Shown here in pieces: positions 15,425-23,628 of a DNA stretch of 64,000 nucleotides. A program made the position numbers and the translations under genes. Under the pieces are notes generated by a model. The model was not told where the DNA came from. It saw only the letters and a list, made by a program, of their open reading frames with translations, and did no database searches. The first letter of the stretch is position 1. Each line of letters starts with the position of its first letter. Source of the DNA: Ruegeria lacuscaerulensis (GTDB taxonomy: Bacteria; Pseudomonadota; Alphaproteobacteria; Rhodobacterales; Rhodobacteraceae); assembly GCF_013034685.1 (NCBI RefSeq), contig NZ_WQGO01000006.1:248001-312000 (forward strand). Reading direction: 5' to 3'.

Positions 15425-16762
15425 ATGATCCGCCTCATCGAAAAAGGCCTGATGTTCGGCAATCTCGTCCACATCTCCAGCCCGGCTTTGGTCGAGCGGT
15501 ATAACCGCGCGTTGCAGCATCTGGCGGGCAAGGCCACTCAGCTGACGGATTTCCACGTGGATATCTCGGGCTATTCCCCAGAGATCGGGCAGGAATTGGA
15601 CGACCCGCTCTACCTCAATCCAAACGGGGTGAACCGGCAGTTCATCCTGCTGACGACCGAGCAGAAACGCGCGCCTTTGCTGAACGTCAAATTCTCGACC
15701 TCGCGCGACATTCTGCGCGAGTTTATCGAGATGAACGAGGCGCAGTTGTTCGCCCTGACCGCCACCGATGCCGTGGCCGGAGAGCTGGTGAACTCGGTCT
15801 TCAAACTCAGCACGCCCAATGATCTGCTGAACCTGCGCAAGATTGAGATCGAGGCCGATACGGTCGGCGGCACCTTGCGCAAGGCTGAACAGCTTGCGGG
15901 TTTGGTCGAACGGTTCAAGACCGAACAGGACGCCTGGTTCGATGATGTTCTGATTGCCGAGATGATCGATACCGCCAAGGACACCGGTGACGTCACGCGC
16001 AACCCGGTTCGGCTGCGCCACACAGCCTTTGAGCAGCCGAATTTCTGGACCGCGCATTATGGCGGGCTTTACCTTTTTCCGGACCTCGACCATCCGGCGG
16101 CGATCTGTATGGGTGATACGCCTGACGATCTGTCGATGAAGTATGTGTTCCACAAATCGCAGCGCAATCAGATCGCCAAGTTTCTGGGCTACAACAATCT
16201 TGTCGAAACGGTCATCGAGGCGCGCGGCGTGGATTCCGCCGCCATTCTGCAACAAAAGATGGATTTTCTGACCGTGGCGGCGGCTGCGGGTTCAGGGGTT
16301 GATCTGACAGGGTTGGAGCGCCGCGACATGCGTCGTCTGGCCCGAAACCACGCCGACCACCTGCCCGATGCCTATCACGGGTTGGCGCAATTGCTGCGCT
16401 GGGCGACCGATGGCGGGCCGTGGCCGCGAATCACTTCGGACCATCCGGCCTATTTCTACACCCTGCGCGCAAAGGACACCCCGCATCGGGATCTGGTGAA
16501 TATGCTGCTGGCCGAATTGGCCCCGTTGGACCCGCGCCAGTTGTTCATCTGCCACAAGGAATTGTTCTACAGCACCTACAAAACCTGGCCTGAGAACAAG
16601 AAAACCTATGTTGCCGACTTTCTCGCGCGCGAGTATCAGGTGGACAAGGCTGGGGCTCGCGCCGCCTTGTTTGGGCATGAGCCCGACATGAGCGGCCAGG
16701 ACCGGGTCAGTGAGGCGGTGATTGCGCGGGTCGGCCCCTGGGGCGCATTGGAGAGAGGGTGA
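15425..16762 (+). CDS. Conserved protein, DUF6638-like, of unknown function
   Basis: The 445-residue soluble product begins MIRLIEKGLMFGNLVHISSP and matches, from memory, the DUF6638 family confined mainly to Rhodobacterales; I cannot check this. It contains NRQFILLTTEQKRAPLLNVKF, a helical middle region (about 130-180) and a C-terminal part with LFICHKELFYSTYKTWPENKK. No membrane segment or catalytic motif is evident. TTGGAGG lies eight bases before the ATG. The following gene starts immediately after its stop, so it is tied into the same operon as the AAA+ ATPase and DUF1523. Confidence 0.65.
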   Translation: MIRLIEKGLMFGNLVHISSPALVERYNRALQHLAGKATQLTDFHVDISGYSPEIGQELDDPLYLNPNGVNRQFILLTTEQKRAPLLNVKFSTSRDILREFIEMNEAQLFALTATDAVAGELVNSVFKLSTPNDLLNLRKIEIEADTVGGTLRKAEQLAGLVERFKTEQDAWFDDVLIAEMIDTAKDTGDVTRNPVRLRHTAFEQPNFWTAHYGGLYLFPDLDHPAAICMGDTPDDLSMKYVFHKSQRNQIAKFLGYNNLVETVIEARGVDSAAILQQKMDFLTVAAAAGSGVDLTGLERRDMRRLARNHADHLPDAYHGLAQLLRWATDGGPWPRITSDHPAYFYTLRAKDTPHRDLVNMLLAELAPLDPRQLFICHKELFYSTYKTWPENKKTYVADFLAREYQVDKAGARAALFGHEPDMSGQDRVSEAVIARVGPWGALERG

Positions 16763-17029
16763 ATGTTCGTCGCGTTACGATTTCTGATCCCCCTGTTGAT
16801 TGTCCTGACCGTGATCTATGTTGGGCTGTCGATCTATTCCCGTCTGGTGCGTCGCCGCAAGCTGATTGCCCATTGGGAAAAGAAAGGGTTGCGCGGTGAT
16901 CGTGACGCATTTCTTGAACGTGGGATGCGGCAGTATGACAACTCGTTTCGCAAGAAACTGTTGTTGGGTGTCTATGTCATCCCGCTTGGGGCGATTGCCC
17001 TGTTGATCTATATAACAAATTTCATGTGA
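16763..17029 (+). CDS. Small two-TM protein (88 aa) in the AAA+ operon
   Basis: The product has an N-terminal hydrophobic segment (about residues 4-24, FLIPLLIVLTVIYVGLSIY), a basic cytoplasmic loop (RRRKLIAHWEKKGLRGDRDAFL style) and a second hydrophobic segment at the C-terminus (LLLGVYVIPLGAIALLIYI). The ATG directly abuts the stop of the preceding gene, and DUF1523 starts 11 bases later. The charged cytoplasmic loop of about 40 residues may be the contact point with soluble operon partners. No family recognised. Confidence 0.7.
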   Translation: MFVALRFLIPLLIVLTVIYVGLSIYSRLVRRRKLIAHWEKKGLRGDRDAFLERGMRQYDNSFRKKLLLGVYVIPLGAIALLIYITNFM

Positions 17030-17040
17030 GGACCGGATAG

Positions 17041-17688
17041 ATGGTCTATGTCAAATGGGCGTTCATCATTGTGTTCTGGGGGCTGATTGCCTCGGTTTTG
17101 GAATACACTCTGCCACAACAGGATGTGGTGCGTATCGTGAAGACCGAGGTGCGGCGCGTCGATTTCGGTGAGAATTCGATCTTTTGGGCGCAGCAGGACA
17201 CTGGGCAAGAAGGTGCGCAGACCGTCAACCGCGACGTGCGCTTTGTCGAAACCTTCCGCCCCAACGGCAAGCCGCGCGTCTATCGCAACGAAGATACCGG
17301 TTGGGGCTGGCCACCCTATTTCAAGTTGGATAGTTCCAACTTGCAGGCCGAGTTGACCAACCTTGTTTCGACAGCAGACAACCCGCAATGGGTGGTTTTG
17401 CGCCACTATGGCTGGCGCAATCAGCTGATGTCGATCTTTCCCAACGCTGTTTCCGTGCGCCCCGTCGACAGCCCGGATGTGCGCCTGATCCCCTGGTTCA
17501 ACATCATTTTTCTGACGGTGCTCGCAGCGCTGATCTGGGCCATTTGGGTGCGCTGGCGACGCTTCCGCGCGGCGCGGGTCGATCCGGTGATCGAGAATGT
17601 TGAGGATGGGCTCTACGCTGCCGGCGACGCGATCGGCGAACAAAGCAGCCGTTTCAAAAAGTGGCTGAATTCCTGGAAATCGAAGTAA
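17041..17688 (+). CDS. DUF1523 family membrane protein
   Basis: The 215-residue product resembles DUF1523, a Rhodobacterales-enriched family of unknown function. It has an N-terminal membrane anchor (about residues 4-22), a periplasmic domain of about 125 residues with VRFVETFRPNGKPRVYRNED and NPQWVVLRHYGWRNQLMSIF, a second membrane segment (about 155-175) and a basic cytoplasmic tail ending KKWLNSWKSK. The family is known for this pattern; no activity has been assigned. It closes the nine-gene operon and is followed by a terminator-like hairpin. Confidence 0.75.
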   Translation: MVYVKWAFIIVFWGLIASVLEYTLPQQDVVRIVKTEVRRVDFGENSIFWAQQDTGQEGAQTVNRDVRFVETFRPNGKPRVYRNEDTGWGWPPYFKLDSSNLQAELTNLVSTADNPQWVVLRHYGWRNQLMSIFPNAVSVRPVDSPDVRLIPWFNIIFLTVLAALIWAIWVRWRRFRAARVDPVIENVEDGLYAAGDAIGEQSSRFKKWLNSWKSK

Positions 17689-17704
17689 CGTATTCCAGAT
17701 ACCG

Positions 17705-17740
17705 GGTCTGCTGCCATTCTTTGCTGCAGCAGACCTCTCT
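17705..17740. terminator. Hairpin between convergent DUF1523 and flgI
   Basis: Perfect 10-bp stem GGTCTGCTGC (17705-17714) with GCAGCAGACC (17726-17735) and an 11-base loop, lying between the two converging stop codons. T-runs are weak on both sides (TCTCTATATCT on plus), so it may end transcription from either side with limited efficiency. Confidence 0.6.
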
Positions 17741-17744
17741 ATAT

Positions 17745-18839
17745 CTAGCGAACAACAAATTCCGCATGGAGCGCCCCAGCGGCTTTGATTGTCTTGAGGA
17801 TGTCGATCATATCACGCGGCGACACACCAAGCGCGTTCAGGCCGGCGACAACCTCGGACAAGGTTGTCGCCTCGGGAATTTCGGCCAATCCCGTGCCTTC
17901 TTCCTCTTCGATCCCGGCGATCGTGCGGGACACCACAACAGTTTCTCCCCGCGCAAATGGGTTGGGCTGTATCGCAATTGGGGCTTCCTCGACCGTTAGG
18001 GTCAGGTTTCCTTGAGAGACCGCAACGCGCGAAATGCGCACCTCTTGTCCCATTACGATTGTGCCTGACCTTTGATCAACGACCACGCGGGCCTTTGTTT
18101 CGGGCTCGACCAGTATGTTCTCGATCCGACCAATCGCGTGTGCTGTTGATATGGCCTGAGTGGCGGCGATGTTCAGCTCAACGGTGCCCGAATCCCGCAT
18201 GATGGCAACAGGTCGGTTGAATTCGGTATTGATTGCCACTTCGATCCGGCCTGCGGTGGTGAAATCCGGTTCGCGCAGGGCCAATCGCATCTGTGTCAGG
18301 GTCGACAGATCAAAGTCGATTTCCCGTTCCACCCGCGCACCCGAAGGGATCACGCCCGCGGTCGGCACGCCTTGCACCACCGTTGCGGCCTGACCTTCAG
18401 CCGAGGCACCGCCCGCAAGAACTGTACCCTGCGCGACCGCATAGATCTGCCCGTCGGCGGCGTTCAGCGGGGTCATGATCAACGTCCCACCCAACAGGCT
18501 GCTGGAATCCCCTATGGCAGAGACTGTCACGTCAATCTGCCCACCTACCCGCGCAAATGGCGGCAGGCTGGCTGTCACCAGCACAGCCGCTACGTTTTTG
18601 GGACGAAAATCTTCGCCGGTGACGTTCACGCCCAGCCGTTCCAGAATGTTCGACATGATCTCTTCGGTGAAGGGCGAGTTGCGCAACCCATCCCCGGTTC
18701 CGTTCAGCCCGACCACAAGACCATAACCGACCAGATCGTTGCCGCGCACTCCGTCGAAATCCACCAGGTCTTTCAGGCGGATTGCACCGGCAGATGCCAG
18801 GCTGGGCAGCAACATTAAAAGGAAAACAAGAACTCTCAT
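17745..18839 (-). CDS. flgI: Flagellar P-ring protein FlgI
   Basis: FlgI forms the periplasmic P ring around the flagellar rod in the peptidoglycan layer. The 364-residue length is typical. A signal peptide (MRVLVFLLMLLPSLASAG) leads into the family hallmark IRLKDLVDFDGVRGNDLVGYGLVVGL-type start, with VVGLNGTGDGLRNSPFT near residues 42-58. The start ATG overlaps the flgL stop by four bases, so it is the last gene of flgE-flgK-flgL-flgI. FlgA, its assembly chaperone, is in the rightward block of the same cluster. Confidence 0.97.
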   Translation of the reverse strand: MRVLVFLLMLLPSLASAGAIRLKDLVDFDGVRGNDLVGYGLVVGLNGTGDGLRNSPFTEEIMSNILERLGVNVTGEDFRPKNVAAVLVTASLPPFARVGGQIDVTVSAIGDSSSLLGGTLIMTPLNAADGQIYAVAQGTVLAGGASAEGQAATVVQGVPTAGVIPSGARVEREIDFDLSTLTQMRLALREPDFTTAGRIEVAINTEFNRPVAIMRDSGTVELNIAATQAISTAHAIGRIENILVEPETKARVVVDQRSGTIVMGQEVRISRVAVSQGNLTLTVEEAPIAIQPNPFARGETVVVSRTIAGIEEEEGTGLAEIPEATTLSEVVAGLNALGVSPRDMIDILKTIKAAGALHAEFVVR

Positions 18840-19843
18840 CTCAGGAAATTCACCAGTGACAGGTTGGCGTTGCGGACGGTGACGGAATACAGGCTTTCCA
18901 ACTGGAACTGGACCGTTTGCAGCTGTGCCGCCGTTTCATAAGGGTCTGCGGCGATCAGTTTGTTGCGGCTGTATTCCAAACTGGTGCGGGCGGCATTGTT
19001 GCGCGTGGCGGCTTGTTCAATCCGCGCCTCGGCCACACCGACCCTGGCCCGCAGATTGACGGTTTCGTTCTGGGTGTTGGCCAGATCGACCCCGAGTTGC
19101 TTGAAGAGATCTGTTCGCTGATCCCTTGTAATTCCCAGGGCTGGATCTGCAACAGCGGCTGCGACAGCGATATCGCGCAAGGCCGCCTTGAGCGCAGGAT
19201 CGGTTGCCGTCACCGGGACTCTGACGCTTTCTGATTCCGATATTTGCATTGGGGACAGCGTCGTTGCAGAGCCCTGATAGATCACCGCATCAAAACCTGC
19301 TGGATCGTTGAACCAATCCTCGGCGCGCTGACGGATATCGGTCACTGCGACCGCGCCTGTTAGCTCGGTCTTGAGCGCGGTCAGCAAAGTTTGCGCAGAC
19401 GGCAAAGGAGATACATCGGTCGCCGTTCCGGAAAACAGGCTGCGCCCGCCCGCCCGCGTGTTCAGCGCAGAAATAACCGTGTCCAACTCATTCTGCGCCT
19501 GAACCGAGGCGTTTTCGTGGGTCACGGCCTGGTTGGATGTTCCGAAAGACAGCAGAGATGCAGTGATTTCCGAGACGGAATGGTCAACGGTTGTCAGGCT
19601 CAGCTGCATGGCATCGGTGAACAACCCGGCCTCGGACGTGGCGACCTGAAAGGCATCAAGTCGGGCAAGGCTGCGATCCAGATCCAAGAGATGCGAATAA
19701 TCTCCGTCCAAACGGCCCGATACATCCTGCACTTTGCCGGTGGCCATTTCGTAGGACAGTGTTTCGATCTGGTTTTTGATGTCGGTCGCGCGAGTTTTCA
19801 ACGTCAAACCCCGCGCCAGATCTCCGATAGACGTCAGAACCAT
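18836..19843 (-). CDS. flgL: Flagellar hook-filament junction protein FlgL
   Basis: FlgL (HAP3) links the hook cap FlgK to the flagellin filament and is exported by the flagellar type III system. The 335-residue product has the flagellin-like N-terminal helical domain (residues 1-140, with SLLSFGTSNQAVTHENASVQ) and a C-terminal helix ending VTVRNANLSLVNFLR. No signal peptide, as expected. It lies two bases after flgK and overlaps flgI, a tight operon. Divergent for the family overall, but the position and both terminal domains fit. Confidence 0.9.
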   Translation of the reverse strand: MVLTSIGDLARGLTLKTRATDIKNQIETLSYEMATGKVQDVSGRLDGDYSHLLDLDRSLARLDAFQVATSEAGLFTDAMQLSLTTVDHSVSEITASLLSFGTSNQAVTHENASVQAQNELDTVISALNTRAGGRSLFSGTATDVSPLPSAQTLLTALKTELTGAVAVTDIRQRAEDWFNDPAGFDAVIYQGSATTLSPMQISESESVRVPVTATDPALKAALRDIAVAAAVADPALGITRDQRTDLFKQLGVDLANTQNETVNLRARVGVAEARIEQAATRNNAARTSLEYSRNKLIAADPYETAAQLQTVQFQLESLYSVTVRNANLSLVNFLR

Positions 19844-19845
19844 TC

Positions 19846-21297
19846 TTACAACCTCAACAGGGTTTCCATCAGCTCATCCACTACCGAGATCAGCCGCGCA
19901 TTGGCGGCGTAGGTCTGCTCGATCTGGATGAGGCGCTGTAATTCCTGATCCGTGTCGACGCCCTGCTCGGCTTCGATCCGGGTCATCTCTTCTTGCGTGC
20001 TGTTGGCGAAAACCAGACGCTGATTGGCCGTATGCGCGTCGGCCCCGGTTTTGGACATAAGCGCTTCGGTCAAGTCCGAGGCGCGCATATCTCCGGTGCC
20101 GAAAACCGGGTTTGCAACCGGCCGGGCCGCACTGAGGATGGCGCTGAACGCATGCAATTGCGAGGCATCCCCCGGATCACCCGGAGCCGCCGCCCCAAGC
20201 CCCGCGCGCAGCCGCCAGCTTTGGCCACCCGCATCAGGATCGACGATTTGGTTCAGACTGATCCGCGACGCAAGTCCAGCCGCAGCAGCCGGGTCAAACC
20301 GATTGCTTGCATCCGTAAACACCCCTGCGTCAGTGGCGAGGGCGGTCGGGTCCAGCCCCGGTGTTTCGAACCGTTCGATCAGGTCTTGGGCCACCGTGTC
20401 CAGATTGGACTGAACCTCAACTGCAAGCGCGTCGCGGATATGGAACTGCGCGGCCAGTGCGCCGCCTCGGATCTGCGCGTTGTCGCCTAATGTTCGAACC
20501 GAGTTACCGTTTAGTGTCAGACCCGAAAGCAGCCCGTTGTCGACGGTCATATGGGGCTTGGTGTCACCGGTCGTGGTGTAAGAGAACTCGGCCGCGCTGC
20601 CCTCTAAGAGGATCAAGCCGCCGTCAGAATAGATCGATACCTGATCATTCGCGCGCGGCACGACGTTGACGGGTAAGATCTGGTTCACCTGATCAATCAG
20701 TACTTGGCGCTGATCCAGAAGCGCGCCGATGTCGCCCCCCACATATTTCACGGCGGGGATTTTGGCGTTGATCTCTTCCAGATCTTTGAGCGTCTGGTTC
20801 AGGCTGTCCACCTGTTTGCCGATTGTGCGATCAGCGTCCGATCGCATCTGACGCAACCCTTCCGAGGTCGCGTTCAATTTGTCTGCAAGATCGCGCCCCG
20901 TACGCGCCACCTGATCCAACCGTTCGGACGACTCGGGCAGGCTGGCGGCGGTAATCAGACTGCCGTCGAAATCGGCAAGCCTAGCCGCGAGCGAGGTCGC
21001 ATCGTCGGGTCCGCCCACCAGACGTTCGAGTTGAGTGTGAAACCCCGAAACTACCGTTTGAAGGGAAAGATCCGCGTCCGCGCTTCGCCTATTGGCCGTC
21101 AGGACCGGGTCCTGGTGCCGAACCACGCCGACAGTTCGAACGCCGTGGCCGGAAATCGTGTTGGTCGTCAGCTCCAGCGACCTGCGCGCGTATCCCGGTG
21201 TCAGCGCATTGGCGATATTGCCGGAGACAACAGCGGCGCCACGGCTGGCGGCGGTCAGGCCGCCGATGGCGTTGTTCAAGGCTGTCGACATGTTCAT
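19846..21297 (-). CDS. flgK: Flagellar hook-associated protein FlgK
   Basis: FlgK (HAP1) forms the first junction ring between hook and filament. The 483-residue product begins MNMSTALNNAIGGLTAASRG with the rod/hook N-terminal motif VVSGNIANALTPGYARRSLEL, carries a long variable middle, and ends with IQIEQTYAANARLISVVDELMETLL, the conserved C-terminal helix. I favour the first ATG (21297) because GGGGGA lies eight bases upstream. The flgE stop is 18 bases before it, consistent with one operon. Confidence 0.95.
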   Translation of the reverse strand: MNMSTALNNAIGGLTAASRGAAVVSGNIANALTPGYARRSLELTTNTISGHGVRTVGVVRHQDPVLTANRRSADADLSLQTVVSGFHTQLERLVGGPDDATSLAARLADFDGSLITAASLPESSERLDQVARTGRDLADKLNATSEGLRQMRSDADRTIGKQVDSLNQTLKDLEEINAKIPAVKYVGGDIGALLDQRQVLIDQVNQILPVNVVPRANDQVSIYSDGGLILLEGSAAEFSYTTTGDTKPHMTVDNGLLSGLTLNGNSVRTLGDNAQIRGGALAAQFHIRDALAVEVQSNLDTVAQDLIERFETPGLDPTALATDAGVFTDASNRFDPAAAAGLASRISLNQIVDPDAGGQSWRLRAGLGAAAPGDPGDASQLHAFSAILSAARPVANPVFGTGDMRASDLTEALMSKTGADAHTANQRLVFANSTQEEMTRIEAEQGVDTDQELQRLIQIEQTYAANARLISVVDELMETLLRL

Positions 21298-21315
21298 GAG
21301 ACAGATCCCCCTGGG

Positions 21316-22611
21316 TTAACGTTTGATATTGGTGGTTTCCTGAAGCATCTCATCCACCGTCTGGATCACCTTGGCACTTGAGGAATAGGCCCTTTGTGTC
21401 TGGATCATCGAGGTCAGTTCGGTCGCCACATCGGTCGTGGATTCCTCGCGCGCGAATGAGACCAGATCGCCGGTTGGACCCTCGCCCGCGTTCCACAGGA
21501 AAAAGGTCCCGCTTTCACGGGAGGGGGCGTAGGTCTGGCTGTCCAGTGCCGTCAGCCCGTTCGGGTTGGGCACATCCGCCAGCGGGATCTGGAACATGCG
21601 GCGACTGACGCCTGTGTCATAAAACGCGTAGACATATCCGTTCTCGTCGACCTGAACGCTGGTCATCGTTCCAACCGCCGAACCATCTCGGGTGATCGAG
21701 ACCGGAGCAAACGTATCCGACAACTGCGTGATGCCATCGGCGTCGCCAATCCGACCGATATTGATCTCCATCGGGCCGCCCGCCACGTTCACCATCAGGC
21801 TTCCCGTCGCCGGGTCATAAGCACCACCGGAAACCGCTGTCACGCTGGCCAGTGTTCCGCCCGCGGTGCGACTGTCGGTGAAAGTCAGGGTATATTCCCC
21901 GACGATTGCCCAACCCGACGCGGAGTCGCGCAGGATCATAGTCCACTCATTACTACTGCCTGTGGCGGGAACCGTTGGGACCAGCTCAATATCCACGCTT
22001 TCCGATTTGCCCAAATTGTCGAAATATTCAACCGACAGGGGCTGTGTGTCGCCCGGTGCCCCGGCATCGGTGGCCGTGGCGGGCAGGTTCATACGCAGGT
22101 TCATCTGTGTGGTTGGCGCACCGGACAGTTGGTTGACGCTCAGCTGGATTGGTTCCAGCGCGGCAGGTGTGTCGCGCGGTACAGCCGGGATTGTCCCGTC
22201 CGGATTGGCGCGCCAGCCCAGCAGCACCAGCCCGGATTCTGTAACCAGATACCCTTCTTCATTTGTGCGAAACGAGCCAGTAGTGGTCAGCAGCATCTCA
22301 TTCGAACCACCTGCTATCTGAGAGCTGGACCGCACCGGCAACATCCCACGCCCGCGCACGGCCAGATCGGTCGAGTTGTTGGTGGTCACAAGCGAGCCGC
22401 GTTGGTCGATAAGGCGCTGGCTGGTGGTGCGAACCCCGCCTGCCGAATAGCTGCCGCCTTGACCGGACGTGACCATGGAATGAAAATCCGTCTCGACCCG
22501 TTTGTATCCGAAAGTCGATGAGTTCGCGATGTTGTCGGAAATGGTCGCCAGCCGGTTGGCATTGGCCTTCAATGCGGCCACACCGGCATTCAGCGAAGAA
22601 GAAATAGTCAT
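21316..22611 (-). CDS. flgE: Flagellar hook protein FlgE
   Basis: FlgE builds the flexible hook. The 431-residue product starts MTISSSLNAGVAALKANANR and has the N-terminal motif LATISDNIANSSTFGYKR, an FlgE D2-type domain in the middle (residues about 150-290) and a C-terminal end YSSSAKVIQTVDEMLQETTN, all standard. The start at 22611 is preferred over an in-frame upstream ATG because the family N-terminus begins there. It is the first gene of flgE-K-L-I, and a CtrA-like half-palindrome lies in the 97-base gap upstream. Confidence 0.95.
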   Translation of the reverse strand: MTISSSLNAGVAALKANANRLATISDNIANSSTFGYKRVETDFHSMVTSGQGGSYSAGGVRTTSQRLIDQRGSLVTTNNSTDLAVRGRGMLPVRSSSQIAGGSNEMLLTTTGSFRTNEEGYLVTESGLVLLGWRANPDGTIPAVPRDTPAALEPIQLSVNQLSGAPTTQMNLRMNLPATATDAGAPGDTQPLSVEYFDNLGKSESVDIELVPTVPATGSSNEWTMILRDSASGWAIVGEYTLTFTDSRTAGGTLASVTAVSGGAYDPATGSLMVNVAGGPMEINIGRIGDADGITQLSDTFAPVSITRDGSAVGTMTSVQVDENGYVYAFYDTGVSRRMFQIPLADVPNPNGLTALDSQTYAPSRESGTFFLWNAGEGPTGDLVSFAREESTTDVATELTSMIQTQRAYSSSAKVIQTVDEMLQETTNIKR

Positions 22612-22665
22612 TGGCACGCCCTTCTGTTGCGTCAATTCTTGATGCAACAGCTAACGCGCTGGGCC

Positions 22666-22681
22666 TTAACAGCGCGCTAAC
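22666..22681 (-). promoter_or_regulatory. Degenerate CtrA-like box upstream of flgE
   Basis: TTAA (22666-22669), seven bases, then CTAAC (22677-22681): one mismatch from the CtrA consensus TTAA-N7-TTAAC. It lies about 55 bases before the flgE start. A better copy of the motif is upstream of motB, and CtrA drives flagellar genes in Rhodobacterales, which raises the plausibility of this one. Confidence 0.35.
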
Positions 22682-22708
22682 AGGTAAAATGCGTCCTACC
22701 TTTTGCGG

Positions 22709-23545
22709 TCAAGGATTGCGTAGAAAGATGACCTCAACCCTGTTATTGCGCACGGCCATCGGGTTTTTGGCCGTCAATTCTCGGTCAGCATGTCCCGTGA
22801 CGCGATCCAGTCGAGACGGCGTAACCCCTTTATCTTGAAGCATTTGCCGCACTTTCTGAGCGCGCGCGGTTGATACGTCCCAGGCCGGGTTCTGCGCCAG
22901 AACCACGGGCGAGGCGCGCACATGCCCTTCGACGGCCACCGTATTTGTCACCAAGTCCGAGGACCGCGCCACCAAAAGTGCCAGCGCCCGCATCATCGCC
23001 GTTGGTGTGTCACTATCCGATTCGAACAGGGGCTGGTCTTCGGTATCGAACAGCTCGACCACAAGACCTTCGTCGGTGACGCGCGTGACGATGTGCTGCA
23101 AGACCTTGTTCGAGACCATGCTTTCGCCTGTCCGCCCCATCAGTTCGGCCTCAAGCGTGGTGAAATCCTGAACCTCGCGCTCGCCGCCATCTGCACTGAC
23201 CCCGATGGAGCCCTGCGCCTGCCTTGCTTCGGTCGGTCTGCGTTGGCTGGCGCCGGAACCGCTCATCGCCAGGGTTTTTTCCGAGAACATATTGTCGCCG
23301 CCAAAGGCCCCGTCGCCCCCACCCGAAAACGGATTCACCGGAATCGTCGGCGAAAAATAGTCCGCCAGCCCTTTGCGTTGTTTTTCCGTCGTTGCATTCA
23401 GCAGCCACATCAACATGAAGAACGCCATCATGGCCGTGACAAAGTCGGCATATGCGACTTTCCACGCGCCACCGTGGTGACCATCGCCACCTGACACACG
23501 TTTCTTCTTGATGATGATTGGCGCCGCATTGGATTGCGCACCCAT
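22709..23545 (-). CDS. motB: Flagellar stator protein MotB
   Basis: MotB anchors the proton-driven stator to peptidoglycan and lines the ion channel with MotA. The 278-residue product has the N-terminal membrane segment with the essential channel aspartate in YADFVTAMMAFFMLMWLL (about residues 33-50) and a C-terminal OmpA-like domain (about 150-275) with VEGHVRASP and TGHADRE. I chose the ATG at 23545, with AAGG eight bases upstream, over a GTG seven codons earlier. A perfect CtrA box lies about 50 bases upstream. MotA is not adjacent, so the stator pair is split in this genome. Confidence 0.92.
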   Translation of the reverse strand: MGAQSNAAPIIIKKKRVSGGDGHHGGAWKVAYADFVTAMMAFFMLMWLLNATTEKQRKGLADYFSPTIPVNPFSGGGDGAFGGDNMFSEKTLAMSGSGASQRRPTEARQAQGSIGVSADGGEREVQDFTTLEAELMGRTGESMVSNKVLQHIVTRVTDEGLVVELFDTEDQPLFESDSDTPTAMMRALALLVARSSDLVTNTVAVEGHVRASPVVLAQNPAWDVSTARAQKVRQMLQDKGVTPSRLDRVTGHADRELTAKNPMAVRNNRVEVIFLRNP

Positions 23546-23593
23546 CTCCACCACCTTTTCTATCACCCGACTACAGGGGTAGCCGGGCAGGTC

Positions 23594-23609
23594 TTAAGGT
23601 GGGCTTAAC
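23594..23609. promoter_or_regulatory. CtrA box upstream of motB
   Basis: TTAA-GGTGGGC-TTAAC is a perfect match to the CtrA consensus TTAA-N7-TTAAC, in the 83-base gap between fliI (ending at 23629) and the motB start at 23545. CtrA is the response regulator that activates motility genes in Rhodobacterales. A second TTAA half-site overlaps nearby (23612-23615). Confidence 0.65.
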
Positions 23610-23628
23610 ACTTAAAACTGTTCGGATT

